In this document: one piece after another, positions 43,229-52,032 of the stretch
Layout of the letters: each line of letters starts with the position of its first letter
Position numbering within the stretch: position 1 is the stretch's first letter
NCBI GenBank assembly: GCA_023413555.1
Contig: JAEZPG010000079.1
Location: 13,478-77,477, forward strand
Direction: 5' to 3'
DNA length: 64,000 nucleotides
Source: Bacillota bacterium
GTDB taxonomy: Bacteria; Bacillota; Clostridia; Lachnospirales; Lachnospiraceae
The notes under the pieces: generated by a model
The model's database searches: none
What the model was told of the DNA's origin: nothing
The model's input: only the letters and a program-made list of their open reading frames with translations
Position numbers and translations under genes: made by a program

Positions 43229-43921
43229 TTATACATAATAGATGGTAATACCAGCAAATTTTATTCGACCAGTCAGGATTAGGGTTGGGCCATTGCTTAC
43301 TTGATCTTTTCTTCCTTTTTCATCAACTCCTCCAATGAATGCATAAATTCGTTGCTCTATCTGCCAATGTTTTGGAAGATAGAGTTCAACACCACCAAAG
43401 GAGCAGTTTATTTGTAAAACAGCAGAATTATCTTTTATTTCTGCATTGTCGAAGTATACGGTGGCAGCACCGAAACTACAATCTACAATTCCTTTTTCAA
43501 ACTCTTTTGTATTAATATATTTCACAGTAGAACCCATATGGGCAAAACAGCTTATGTCGCCACTATCGGGATCGTTAATAATGACATCTTTTAGGTATTC
43601 CTCATAATGATGGGGCTTATGATGGCGTTGGAAAATAAGGGAGAGGCCAATACTTCCAAGTAATGCAGTTGCCAGTACAGGCCATGGTGTCAGCTTAGTG
43701 ATATTTAATTCTTGATCAAACAATATGAGGATAATCGCAATTGGAAACAGAACCAAGGTAAACTCCAGATGGATGAGGCCAGAAATGGCAACACCCGATA
43801 ATAAAATAGCAAAGACTAGTTTTAATAAACTGACATCTTCAAAAATTCCTATCTGACTAATAATAATAAAGGCTGCGCCTAGGATTAAGAATAATCCCCA
43901 AAACAAATTTCTACTTTTCAT
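43229..43921 (-). CDS. LiaF-like membrane protein, copy 2
   Basis: This 230-residue protein is nearly the same as that at 21701-22393: NLFWGLFLILGAAFIIISQ, several TM segments, then the LiaF-type beta domain with VDCSFGAATVYFDNAEI and INCSFGGVELYLPKHW. It overlaps the LytTR gene by 4 bp (ATGA), so the regulator and membrane protein are coupled. By analogy with LiaF and with other LytTR plus membrane-protein pairs it may hold the regulator inactive until envelope stress; that is an inference. Confidence 0.87.
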   Translation of the reverse strand: MKSRNLFWGLFLILGAAFIIISQIGIFEDVSLLKLVFAILLSGVAISGLIHLEFTLVLFPIAIILILFDQELNITKLTPWPVLATALLGSIGLSLIFQRHHKPHHYEEYLKDVIINDPDSGDISCFAHMGSTVKYINTKEFEKGIVDCSFGAATVYFDNAEIKDNSAVLQINCSFGGVELYLPKHWQIEQRIYAFIGGVDEKGRKDQVSNGPTLILTGRIKFAGITIYYV

Positions 43922-44379
43922 GCTTTTAACCTCTTTTCTTCTAATCTTGATTTTAAAGCTTTATAAAAGTTTCTCGATACATATACTTGCTTATGACATT
44001 TTTCGAATGCTACGATACTAGCGGCGGTAATATTTTTGGTGATAGAGTAGACCTTGTTAATATTTAAAATCGAAGATTTCGATATCCTCATAAAGTAGCC
44101 AGGTAACAATTCTTCCAACTCGTACAGTTTATACTTGACTTGATAGACATCATTGGCAGTATGTGCACTGATACTGCCAGAGTCGGTGTCAAAAAATAGA
44201 ATTTTATTCAGTGAAAGATAGTACTCTGTATCATTTTTATAGAAGGTTAGCTGCTTTTCAGGACCATTTATCTCAGTAATTATCTTATGTAAGGTTAATA
44301 TCTGTTCATCAATTTTATTACATCGAACGATTACCTCGGCATCTTCAAGGTTTGTCTCAATCTCGATTCGTACCTTCAT
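43918..44379 (-). CDS. LytTR-family DNA-binding regulator
   Basis: This 153-residue protein consists of a short N-terminal region and a LytTR domain (about 50-150) with YYLSLNKILFFDTDSGSISA, YKLYELEELLPGYFMRISKSS and NINKVYSI. No receiver domain is present, so it is not a standard two-component regulator; such stand-alone LytTR proteins usually control the cotranscribed membrane protein. ATGGAGGTGAGGAA precedes the ATG. A degraded copy lies at 21573-21704. Confidence 0.9.
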   Translation of the reverse strand: MKVRIEIETNLEDAEVIVRCNKIDEQILTLHKIITEINGPEKQLTFYKNDTEYYLSLNKILFFDTDSGSISAHTANDVYQVKYKLYELEELLPGYFMRISKSSILNINKVYSITKNITAASIVAFEKCHKQVYVSRNFYKALKSRLEEKRLKA

Positions 44380-44399
44380 TTCCTCACCTCCATGTCTCT

Positions 44400-44427
44400 A
44401 TTATCGCTAATTTTGTGATAATGTAAA
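44400..44427 (-). promoter_or_regulatory. promoter of the LytTR / LiaF-like operon
   Basis: On the minus strand TTTACA, 16 bp and GATAAT, conserved with 21538-21565. A GTAAGAGGTAAAAAAC block at 44459-44474 (plus-strand reading) is the counterpart of the shared upstream motif. Confidence 0.6.
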
Positions 44428-44619
44428 TAGTGTTTTGCTAATAGGTTAGTTTTTTGAAGTAAGAGGTAAAAAACAACGCCTGAATATTAAAAATGGAGTG
44501 TAAGGTAGAGATAGTATAGAAAATAGTGCGACAATAGATAGAATTTTTACATTTGTATAGAAATCCGTAAATATGAACAAATTATAGTTAAATGTTCAAA
44601 TAATGTTTACATATTGGCC

Positions 44620-44799
44620 TTAAACTCTTCAAATTTATCTGATAATATAAAATCATAGAAAATAAATAACAACAGACAAGATTAGATAGTCGATTTCATA
44701 CATTTTCTCCTTTTCATAAATAGTTCCTTCAATGGAACTATTTTTTTCGATATAGAGAAATATAAATAAGAGATAAGAGATAAGAGAGGATGGATTCAT
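44620..44799 (+). promoter_or_regulatory. promoter and leader of the epimerase-like gene, with internal terminator
   Basis: TTAAAC (44620-44625), 17 bp and TAATAT (44643-44648) could start a leader of about 145 nt. The leader contains a strong terminator at 44718-44747. The 130 bp between the LytTR promoter and this site hold nothing recognisable. No known riboswitch class was recognised; the terminator may instead end an unseen small RNA. Confidence 0.4.
44718..44747 (+). terminator. intrinsic terminator inside the leader of the epimerase-like gene
   Basis: AAATAGTTCC and GGAACTATTT form a 10-bp stem around TTCAAT, followed by seven T, 53 bp before the start codon of the next gene. Confidence 0.8.
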
Positions 44800-45822
44800 A
44801 TGAAAGTATTATTTATTGGTGGAACCGGAACGATTAGTACAGAAGTTACAAAATTAGCAGTAACAAAAGGATTTGAGGTATATCTGATAAACCGTGGTAA
44901 TAAAACTAGCATCTTTTCTGATAATTTGGGAGTTAAGGAGATTCATGTAGATATTAATGATGAAACAGAGGTGCTTAACAGGATTAAGGATCTTAGCTTT
45001 GATGTGGTGGTAGATTTCATTGCCTATACACCTGATCAGTTACAGAGGGATTATCGTTTGTTTGTTGGGAAAACTAGGCAGTTTATATTTATCAGCTCTG
45101 CTTCTGCTTATCAGAAACCATTAAGTGATTATCGTATTACAGAAGGGACACCATTATCTAACCCATACTGGAGATATTCTCGGGATAAAATTGCTTGTGA
45201 GGATTATCTAATGCAGAAGTATAGAGAGCATGGATTTCCTGTTACTATTGTCAGACCGAGTCATACTTATTGTGAAAGAGCAGTCCCTCTCGGAGTCCAT
45301 GGTAATCATGGAAGTTGGCAGGTAATCAAACGAATGTTAGAAGGAAAACCTGTTATTATTCACGGAGATGGAACTTCTCTTTGGACCATGACCCATAGTA
45401 GTGATTTTGCGAAAGGGTTTGTGGGATTGATGGGGAATATTCATGCCATTGGAGAAGCCGTTCAAATCACCAGTGACGAAACTCTGACATGGAATCAGAT
45501 ATATACTACCATTGCCAATGCGCTTCAAGTACCGTTTAAGCCATATTATGTGTCTACACCTTTTTTAATAAGTTGCAGCAACTATGAGTTTGAAGGAAGC
45601 TTATTGGGTGATAAGTCTAATTCGGTTGTATTTTGCAATGATAAATTAAAACGTTTCGTACCTGATTTTGTTGCAACTAAACGATTTGATCAAGGAATCC
45701 GTGAAACTCTGGAATATATTCTAGCTCATAAGGAATACCAGATTGATGATCCTGAGTTTGATTTGTGGTGTGATAAGGTTGTTGCTGCTTTAGAGAAAGC
45801 AAAAAAAGAGGTTATTGGATAA
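44800..45822 (+). CDS. NAD-dependent epimerase/dehydratase family protein (extended SDR)
   Basis: This 340-residue protein has the N-terminal NAD(P) site FIGGTGTIS (about 5-13), a typical extended-SDR core and a variant active-site region (ISSASAYQKP, with the Tyr-xxx-Lys motif not in its standard form; YSRDKIACEDYL is the likely catalytic part, about 128-139). It resembles atypical SDRs of clostridia annotated as nucleotide-sugar epimerases. AGAGGATG precedes the ATG. Substrate is unknown and no sugar operon surrounds it. Confidence 0.82.
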   Translation: MKVLFIGGTGTISTEVTKLAVTKGFEVYLINRGNKTSIFSDNLGVKEIHVDINDETEVLNRIKDLSFDVVVDFIAYTPDQLQRDYRLFVGKTRQFIFISSASAYQKPLSDYRITEGTPLSNPYWRYSRDKIACEDYLMQKYREHGFPVTIVRPSHTYCERAVPLGVHGNHGSWQVIKRMLEGKPVIIHGDGTSLWTMTHSSDFAKGFVGLMGNIHAIGEAVQITSDETLTWNQIYTTIANALQVPFKPYYVSTPFLISCSNYEFEGSLLGDKSNSVVFCNDKLKRFVPDFVATKRFDQGIRETLEYILAHKEYQIDDPEFDLWCDKVVAALEKAKKEVIG

Positions 45823-45830
45823 AAATACAA

Positions 45831-45876
45831 GGAGAAAATACCATGAGATAAGACATATCTTGTATTTTCTCCCTTT
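45831..45876. terminator. bidirectional terminator between convergent genes
   Basis: GGAGAAAATAC and GTATTTTCTCC form an 11-bp stem; the loop has an inner AGAT/ATCT pairing. It lies between the epimerase-like gene and the minus-strand XRE gene and can serve both. Confidence 0.75.
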
Positions 45877-45881
45877 AGAAT

Positions 45882-46562
45882 TTAAGCCTTACATACTTCG
45901 CCACCGTGGAAAAAACATTCATATACCAGCTCATTTTTATAGTAGATTTCTTCATAACCCTGAAACCATTCTATATCACCGGTTACTTTGCAGGTAAATA
46001 GGTAGTCATTTTCTTGAAAGTGTGATGGCCCTCTAAATGGCATCTCCTCTGGAACAGCAAGGAGAGCCGCTTTCAGAAAATCCCCATTAAAGTTTTGGTT
46101 TAGAACGCGTCCACAATAATTCATGGCGTAAACAGGGGTTCCTTTTATCCACACAGCTTCTTGTCCTGAAAAACGTTCTTCACCTAGATAGGTATCTATG
46201 TAAAGGTAGTCATTTTCCTCATATTTTAAGTCATGGGAGCAAGGCCTAGATGGCATCTCCTCTTTGGCTTTTGCAGCATAGGTATTGCGCTTGGCTTTTA
46301 CAAGAAACTGAGTGAGATTGGACAGGTCCCAAGTAGTCTTTTTCAATAGTGCGGTTCTGCAATTATCACCGTCTTTTACCAGATGGTCAATAGTAACACA
46401 AAAGAATTCCGATATGCAAATCAGATTTGCTATATCAGGATATGCCTGTCCGCTTTCCCATTTGGCAATGGCCTGCCTGGAAACGGAGAGCTGTTCACTC
46501 AAATCTTCTTGCGTCAGCCCCTTATTTTTTCTAAGTAATAATAATTTGTCGGAAAAAATCAT
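45882..46562 (-). CDS. XRE-family HTH regulator with DUF5680-like C-terminal domain
   Basis: This 226-residue protein starts with a Cro/C1 HTH (LLRKNKGLTQEDLSEQLSVS, RQAIAKWESGQAYPDIANL; about 8-60) and ends in a domain of about 110 residues (FLVKAKRNTYAAKAKEEMPS, HDLKYEENDYLYIDTYLGEE) repeated in weak form near the end, as in DUF5680 proteins. These are common in clostridia with unknown ligand. AAAGGAGG precedes the ATG. A target gene cannot be named. Confidence 0.85.
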   Translation of the reverse strand: MIFSDKLLLLRKNKGLTQEDLSEQLSVSRQAIAKWESGQAYPDIANLICISEFFCVTIDHLVKDGDNCRTALLKKTTWDLSNLTQFLVKAKRNTYAAKAKEEMPSRPCSHDLKYEENDYLYIDTYLGEERFSGQEAVWIKGTPVYAMNYCGRVLNQNFNGDFLKAALLAVPEEMPFRGPSHFQENDYLFTCKVTGDIEWFQGYEEIYYKNELVYECFFHGGEVCKA

Positions 46563-46693
46563 GAATGTACCTCCTTTTTATAGAAGAAGCCATCCGTAAG
46601 ATGGCTTCTGTAGCGGTTATAAGTTTATGATAACATTCATTTATAAATTGTACGATCATCTGGTAGTTGCAATAATGCTACTTTTCGTAGCAA

Positions 46694-48943
46694 TTAATTA
46701 AGAGTTGCCTTTTGTCCCTTTGCACCACGTTTTCTATTACGAACCTTTTTCACATTATATTGGTGACCATTGTGGTAGAAAAATTCTTCGTTGTTCCCAG
46801 ATACTCCGGTATAGATAACGTAATCATTTTTCTCTAAGGTAATTCCTTTGACACCACGGCTGGTTTTCTTTAATTCCGATACTTCACTCAGGTTATAACC
46901 TAGGGATAACCCTTTTTCTGTTAACATGATGACTTTCTCATTTCCTGATAGTATCTGTCCAGCAGATAGAGGAACAATAGAGACAACCTCATCCTCATCT
47001 GCTAATTTAGTGGAAGCAATGCAGGAACGGTTGGTCTCAAACTCAGCTCCAGAGACTACTTTTACAAAGCCTAATTTAGTAGTAAATAAGAGTTCTGATT
47101 CATACAGCTCTTCAAAACAGATATATAAAATTGGATCGTCATCTCCCAACTTACATAGGGTTTGGATTAAGACGCCCTTGTCTTTCAGTTTACATTTTGG
47201 AATCTGGGACACCTTCACCTGATGCATATAACCTTTTGCAGTAAATATACAGAGGCGGTCGGTATTCTTTAGGAGAATCGTATGGCTGAATTCCTTTATC
47301 GTATCTTCTTGAGCTCTCTGGTAACTTGAGATATCAACAGATTTGGTATAGCCAAATCGATCTATGACAATATAGATGTCTTCAATTTTTACCTCTTCGA
47401 CATATTCTACCTTTTCCAGGTTATGAAGAAGAGTTCGTCTTGGTGCTTGAAATATTTTTTTGTAGTCACGTAGTCTTTTTTTGATGACTTTATAAAGTTC
47501 ATTTTCTTCATTCAGTATTAAGGTGTATTCTGCTATATTAGCTATCAACTGGTCCTTTTCATCATAGAGCTTCATAAGCTCTAGCCCAATCAATTTGCTT
47601 AGTTGCATGGTCAGTATAGCGTCAGCCTGTTTTTCTGAGAAATCCAAAGTGGCAGCCATTTTCTTTGAAGTCTGGGATTTGAACTTGATATCGGAGGTAT
47701 CTCCTATAGTAAGACAAGCTTTTGCCTGCTTTACAGAAGAAGAACCACGGAGAATCTCGATGATCAAATCAATTACATCTATAGCTTTTACCAAACCATT
47801 TACAATCTCAAGACGAGCTTGGGCTTTTGCTAGTAGATGTTTATATTCCTTTGTGTAAATTTCTTTTTGAAACTCAACAAATTCTGCTATAAGACTTTTA
47901 AGGTCAAATACAATAGGTTGTTGGTCTTTGACGGCCAACAGATTCATACTGTATGTATCCTCCAAAGCAGTTTTCTTATATAAACCATTTAACAGGTTTT
48001 CAATATCTCGATCCTTCTTTACTTCAATAACAATACGGATACCTTCTTTATTAGATTCATCTCTAACATCAAAGATTTCATCAAAGACCTTGTCCTTCAT
48101 CAAAGCCACTAAGCTTTCTACCAGTTTAGTTTTATTGCCGGCTACTGTGTAAGGAATCTCTGTAATAACAATATTCTTTCGTCCATATTCCCCTTTTTCA
48201 ATCTCATGCTTAGCTCTTACCTTAATCTTTCCTTCCCCATGTTCATAGAAGGAAAGTAATTCGTCGGCATTGGTAATCATCCCACCAGTTGGGAAATCAG
48301 GTGCAGGGATATAATGCATCAGTTGCTCTGTGGAGATGTTGGGTCTGTCCATGTAAGCAATTACACCATCTATGACTTCAGAAGGGTTATGAGGTGGGAT
48401 ATTGGTTGCCATACCAACAGCAATACCCGTAGTTCCATTAATTAGAAGATTGGGTAGGGTAGCAGGAAGAACTATAGGCTCCTTCTCACTATCATCAAAG
48501 TTGGGCATAAATTCAACTAGCCCCTTGTCCAGATTGTTTAACAGAGCAAGGGCTCCACGACTTAGTCTTGCCTCAGTATAACGCATGGCAGCAGCTCCAT
48601 CTCCATCAATGGAACCAAAATTGCCATGGCCATCTACCAAAGGAATAGACAGGGAATAGTCCTCAGACATATGCACTAAAGCTTCATAAATGGAGCTATC
48701 GCCATGAGGATGAAACTTACCCATGGTATCCCCAACAATACGGGCACTCTTTCTATGTGGCTTATCAGGACTTAAGCCTAATTCATGCATAGCATATAAA
48801 ATACGACGTTGTACTGGTTTTAGACCATCCCGGACATCTGGTAAAGCACGGGCAATAATAACGCTCATTGCATAATCTCGATAGCTGGTCTTCATCTCTT
48901 CAGAGAAATCTATCATTATCAAATTCTCAGTTGATTTACTCAT
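46694..48943 (-). CDS. parC: type IIA DNA topoisomerase subunit A (ParC-type)
   Basis: This 749-residue protein has the breakage-reunion domain with RALPDVRDGLKPVQRRILYA (about 31-50), the catalytic tyrosine in AAMRYTEARLS (about 119), and a C-terminal beta-pinwheel. The GyrA box (QRRGGKG) is not seen; the corresponding region has SRGVKG, which favours topoisomerase IV-like decatenation over negative supercoiling. Length is short for GyrA. It lies 55 bp after the partner B subunit. Assignment as ParC rather than a second gyrase is moderately sure. Confidence 0.85.
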   Translation of the reverse strand: MSKSTENLIMIDFSEEMKTSYRDYAMSVIIARALPDVRDGLKPVQRRILYAMHELGLSPDKPHRKSARIVGDTMGKFHPHGDSSIYEALVHMSEDYSLSIPLVDGHGNFGSIDGDGAAAMRYTEARLSRGALALLNNLDKGLVEFMPNFDDSEKEPIVLPATLPNLLINGTTGIAVGMATNIPPHNPSEVIDGVIAYMDRPNISTEQLMHYIPAPDFPTGGMITNADELLSFYEHGEGKIKVRAKHEIEKGEYGRKNIVITEIPYTVAGNKTKLVESLVALMKDKVFDEIFDVRDESNKEGIRIVIEVKKDRDIENLLNGLYKKTALEDTYSMNLLAVKDQQPIVFDLKSLIAEFVEFQKEIYTKEYKHLLAKAQARLEIVNGLVKAIDVIDLIIEILRGSSSVKQAKACLTIGDTSDIKFKSQTSKKMAATLDFSEKQADAILTMQLSKLIGLELMKLYDEKDQLIANIAEYTLILNEENELYKVIKKRLRDYKKIFQAPRRTLLHNLEKVEYVEEVKIEDIYIVIDRFGYTKSVDISSYQRAQEDTIKEFSHTILLKNTDRLCIFTAKGYMHQVKVSQIPKCKLKDKGVLIQTLCKLGDDDPILYICFEELYESELLFTTKLGFVKVVSGAEFETNRSCIASTKLADEDEVVSIVPLSAGQILSGNEKVIMLTEKGLSLGYNLSEVSELKKTSRGVKGITLEKNDYVIYTGVSGNNEEFFYHNGHQYNVKKVRNRKRGAKGQKATLN

Positions 48944-48998
48944 GGTAATAATCCTTTCTACTCATCAGTTCTAACGAAATATAAAGAATACGCTCAGA

Positions 48999-50930
48999 TT
49001 AAACGTCAATCTTGGCATATTTGGCTTCTTCCATAATAAATGCACGGCGAGGAGGTACGTTACTACTCATTAGAACGGTGGTAACTTCGTCAGCTTCTAC
49101 AGTGTCAGAGATATCAATTCGAGCTAACTGTCTAGTGTTAGGATCCAGTGTAGTTTCCCAAAGCTGGTTGGCATCCATCTCTCCGAGACCCTTGTAGCGC
49201 TGAAGAGCAAGAATCTTATTACCTGAAAGCTTACGGAATTTTTCCAGTTCAAAATCATTAAAGAGATATTCCATCTTTTTTATTTTTTTATTTTTTTCAT
49301 GTGTTTCATATTCAACCCGATAGAGTGGTGGCAGACCTCGATATATCTTGCCCTCCATGATTAATTCTGGCATAAAGCGATAGAAAAAGGTTAGTAGTAG
49401 AGTACTAATATGAGCACCATCTACATCAGCATCGGTTAGTATAATAATCTTGTCATATCGTAGCTTGCTTATATCAAAATCATCTCCGATACCACAACCC
49501 AATGCGGCAATCATAGACTTAATTTCGTTATTAACTAAGATTTTCTCTAAGGCAGCTTTCTCGACATTTAGAATTTTACCCCGGAGAGGTAGTACAGCCT
49601 GGGTTCTACGGTTTCGGGCGGTCTTTACGGTACCACCGGCACTGTCGCCTTCGACAATATAGACTTCACATTCCTCAGGCTTTTTAGAAGAACAGGATGC
49701 AAGCTTGCTTTTAGTATCTACATCATTAAGCTGCTTTAACACAGCATTGCGCGCTTTATCAGAAGCTCTTCTTGCATTATAGGATTTCATGGAGTTTTCC
49801 AAAATAGATTTTAGTATCTCTACGTTTTTGTCGAAATACCGTTGCACTTCAGTGCTGAAAATCTCGTCTACCGCACTTTTCGCATCGGTATTACCAAGTT
49901 TGGTCTTTGTTTGACCCTCAAATTGAGGATCTGGATGCTTAATGGAGATAATCGCTACAATACCATTACGAATATCCTTGCCGTCAAAATTCTCATCCTT
50001 ATCTTTTAAGATACCAAGTTCTCGTGCATATTGGTTCATAACCCTAGTTAATGCAGTCTTAAAGCCGGTAACCAAGGTACCACCATCCACTACATTAATT
50101 CGATTACAGTAGGCATTGATTTGTTCTGAGTAATTGTTGGTGTACTGGAAAGCAACCTCTACTTCAATATCCCCACTTTCTCCTTCAATATAGATAGGGT
50201 TTTCATGTAATAGTGACATCTCTCTAGTAAGATAGCCTACAAAACTCTGGATACCCCATTCCTCCATGTATTCTTTGCATTCTCCAGTATTTTCATCCTT
50301 GAAGATAAGCTTAAGGTTCTTATTTAAAAAAGCAGTTTCCTTTAGTTTTTTCTTTATTGTTTCTGGCTTAAATTCTACCGTTTCAAAAATACTCTCATCA
50401 GGATAGAAGGTAACCTTGGTTCCTGTGTTGGATTTCTTACAAGTACCTACTACAGGAAGCAGACCATCTATTAACTTTGTAACAGCATGACCACCATCGG
50501 CATACTCATCGCGATAAATCTTTCCATCTCGCCTCACTTCTACTATCATTCGACTGGATAGGGCATTTACGACAGATGCACCAACACCATGGAGCCCCCC
50601 AGAAACTTTATATACATTGCCGGCAAATTTGCCACCGGCATGTAGAATGGTATAAACTACACGAACAGTTGGAATATGCTTTGTTGGATGTAGATCAACT
50701 GGAACACCGCGCCCACTGTCCTCTATGGTAATTCCACCATCCTTCAGAAGGGTTATTGATATCTCATTACAAAAGCCGGCAAGATGTTCATCTATGCCAT
50801 TATCAAGAATTTCCCAGATAAGATGGTGAAGTCCTCTGTTACCAGTACTGCCGATGTACATACCAGGACGTTTTCTTACAGCCTCAAGACCTTCTAATAC
50901 AACTATTTGACTGCCATTATATTGTTCCAT
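48999..50930 (-). CDS. parE: type IIA DNA topoisomerase subunit B (ParE-type)
   Basis: This 643-residue ATPase subunit has the GHKL motifs EILDNGIDEHLAG and DSGRGVPVDLHP, GGLHGVGASVVNALS, the TOPRIM motif VEGDSAGG (about 425), DADVDGAH, and the C-terminal QRYKGLGEMDANQLWETT. It powers strand passage together with the downstream A subunit. The pair is divergent from the flagellar genes; flgM begins 270 bp away on the other strand. GyrB and ParE cannot be separated with certainty from motifs alone, so the symbol follows the partner. Confidence 0.88.
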   Translation of the reverse strand: MEQYNGSQIVVLEGLEAVRKRPGMYIGSTGNRGLHHLIWEILDNGIDEHLAGFCNEISITLLKDGGITIEDSGRGVPVDLHPTKHIPTVRVVYTILHAGGKFAGNVYKVSGGLHGVGASVVNALSSRMIVEVRRDGKIYRDEYADGGHAVTKLIDGLLPVVGTCKKSNTGTKVTFYPDESIFETVEFKPETIKKKLKETAFLNKNLKLIFKDENTGECKEYMEEWGIQSFVGYLTREMSLLHENPIYIEGESGDIEVEVAFQYTNNYSEQINAYCNRINVVDGGTLVTGFKTALTRVMNQYARELGILKDKDENFDGKDIRNGIVAIISIKHPDPQFEGQTKTKLGNTDAKSAVDEIFSTEVQRYFDKNVEILKSILENSMKSYNARRASDKARNAVLKQLNDVDTKSKLASCSSKKPEECEVYIVEGDSAGGTVKTARNRRTQAVLPLRGKILNVEKAALEKILVNNEIKSMIAALGCGIGDDFDISKLRYDKIIILTDADVDGAHISTLLLTFFYRFMPELIMEGKIYRGLPPLYRVEYETHEKNKKIKKMEYLFNDFELEKFRKLSGNKILALQRYKGLGEMDANQLWETTLDPNTRQLARIDISDTVEADEVTTVLMSSNVPPRRAFIMEEAKYAKIDV

Positions 50931-51125
50931 ATATAATTCCTTTCCAAATCTATTTTTTATCTTAGGAATTCTACTTCCACAATCCTTTGTAGTATATCAT
51001 ATTTTTGAAAAAAAAACCATATGTTCGATAACTCATACATCTGTGGCATTTTGCACAATGACGTGAAAGTTGAAATATATTTTATATTGTATATGAACAA
51101 AGTCAAAAACTTTTACAAAGGAGAC

Positions 51126-51152
51126 TAATGGATATAGGATTTTATCCGATAA
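51126..51152 (+). promoter_or_regulatory. SigD (sigma-28)-type promoter of the flgM operon
   Basis: TAAT (51126-51129), 16 bp and CCGATAA (51146-51152) match the flagellar sigma pattern TAAA-N15/16-CCGATAA with one change in the -35. It lies 49 bp before flgM. Confidence 0.65.
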
Positions 51153-51200
51153 AATAATTAGAAACATTGAAACATTCATTTTATAAGGGTGGTGAAACCT

Positions 51201-51479
51201 ATGAGAATAAATTCCTTTGAAAAAGTAAATCATCTGTACAAAGCCGATTCTACCAATAAAGCAAAAAAATATAATGCATATGGTGGCAGTGACAAGGTAC
51301 AGATTTCGCAAATGGGAAAGGATTTCCAGATTGCTAAAACAGCGGTGAAAAATAGTAGTGATATCCGAACTGATAAAGTGGATGCAATTAAGAAGCAAAT
51401 GGATCAAGGAACCTATCATGTATCTAACAAGGACGTAGCAGATAAAGTGGTAGATAATTTCTTTGATATGAAAATCTAA
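51201..51479 (+). CDS. flgM: FlgM, anti-SigD factor
   Basis: This 92-residue protein matches FlgM: a disordered N-terminal half with VQISQMGKDF (about 31-40) and a C-terminal sigma-binding helix pair (DKVDAIKKQMDQGTYHVSNKDVADKVVDNF in total, here described at about 57-86). FlgM holds the flagellar sigma factor inactive until the hook is complete and it is exported. ATG 51201 follows GGTGGTGA; the GTG at 51189 overlaps this site. Confidence 0.92.
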   Translation: MRINSFEKVNHLYKADSTNKAKKYNAYGGSDKVQISQMGKDFQIAKTAVKNSSDIRTDKVDAIKKQMDQGTYHVSNKDVADKVVDNFFDMKI

Positions 51480-51496
51480 GAGAAGGAGCGACTTCA

Positions 51497-52012
51497 GTGG
51501 CTAGTTTGATTGAAGAACTAATTACTGTGCTTAAGGAAGAAACTAAGATATATGAGGAGTTAGTACCTATTGCAGAAGAAAAGTCCCTAATCATTATAGA
51601 TAATGACCTCCAGAAGCTACAGACACTTACTGAACGAGAACAAACCTTAGTGGATACGATAGCTGCTTTGGAGCATAAACGAATGGGGGTCATAACCAAC
51701 ATTGGGTATATTGTGGGGAAACCAGCAGCACAGATTAGAGTCAAAGATATTATTCATTTTCTAAGTAAACAGCCAAAGGAACAAAAAGAAATTAGTGTCC
51801 TTCATGATAGGCTGAAACATTCAATTCAAAGGTTGATGGAAATCAACAATCGAAACAAATCGTTAATTCAACAATCCCTTGAGATGATAGAATTCAATAT
51901 GAATTTTATTCAGAGTACACGGATGTCACCAGGGAATAATAACTATAATAAAGGCGCAATGAATCAAGAAAGCCTTAGTTCGCAGGCACGGACGTTTGAT
52001 GCGAAACAATAG
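51497..52012 (+). CDS. flgN: FlgN, export chaperone for hook-associated proteins
   Basis: This 171-residue helical protein has the FlgN pattern: LIEELITVLKEETKIYEELV at the start, then EREQTLVDTIAALEHKRM, with a disordered tail. FlgN keeps FlgK and FlgL unfolded for export. It starts with GTG (51497), nine bases after AGAAGGAG. It lies between flgM and flgK, its usual place. Confidence 0.9.
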   Translation: MASLIEELITVLKEETKIYEELVPIAEEKSLIIIDNDLQKLQTLTEREQTLVDTIAALEHKRMGVITNIGYIVGKPAAQIRVKDIIHFLSKQPKEQKEISVLHDRLKHSIQRLMEINNRNKSLIQQSLEMIEFNMNFIQSTRMSPGNNNYNKGAMNQESLSSQARTFDAKQ

Positions 52013-52032
52013 TAAGGAATGGTGGTGAGATT

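Larger units (their letters stand above)
43229..44490 (-). repeat. duplicated LytTR / LiaF-like module, intact copy
   Basis: This block, read on the minus strand, is homologous to 21471-22393 including the promoter and upstream TTTTTTACCTCTTAC block. Here the LytTR gene is intact; no MFS gene follows. Confidence 0.85.

Noticed and set aside
45815..45997. 60-codon frame overlapping the epimerase end and the XRE gene
   Set aside because: It covers the bidirectional terminator and runs antisense to the XRE gene.
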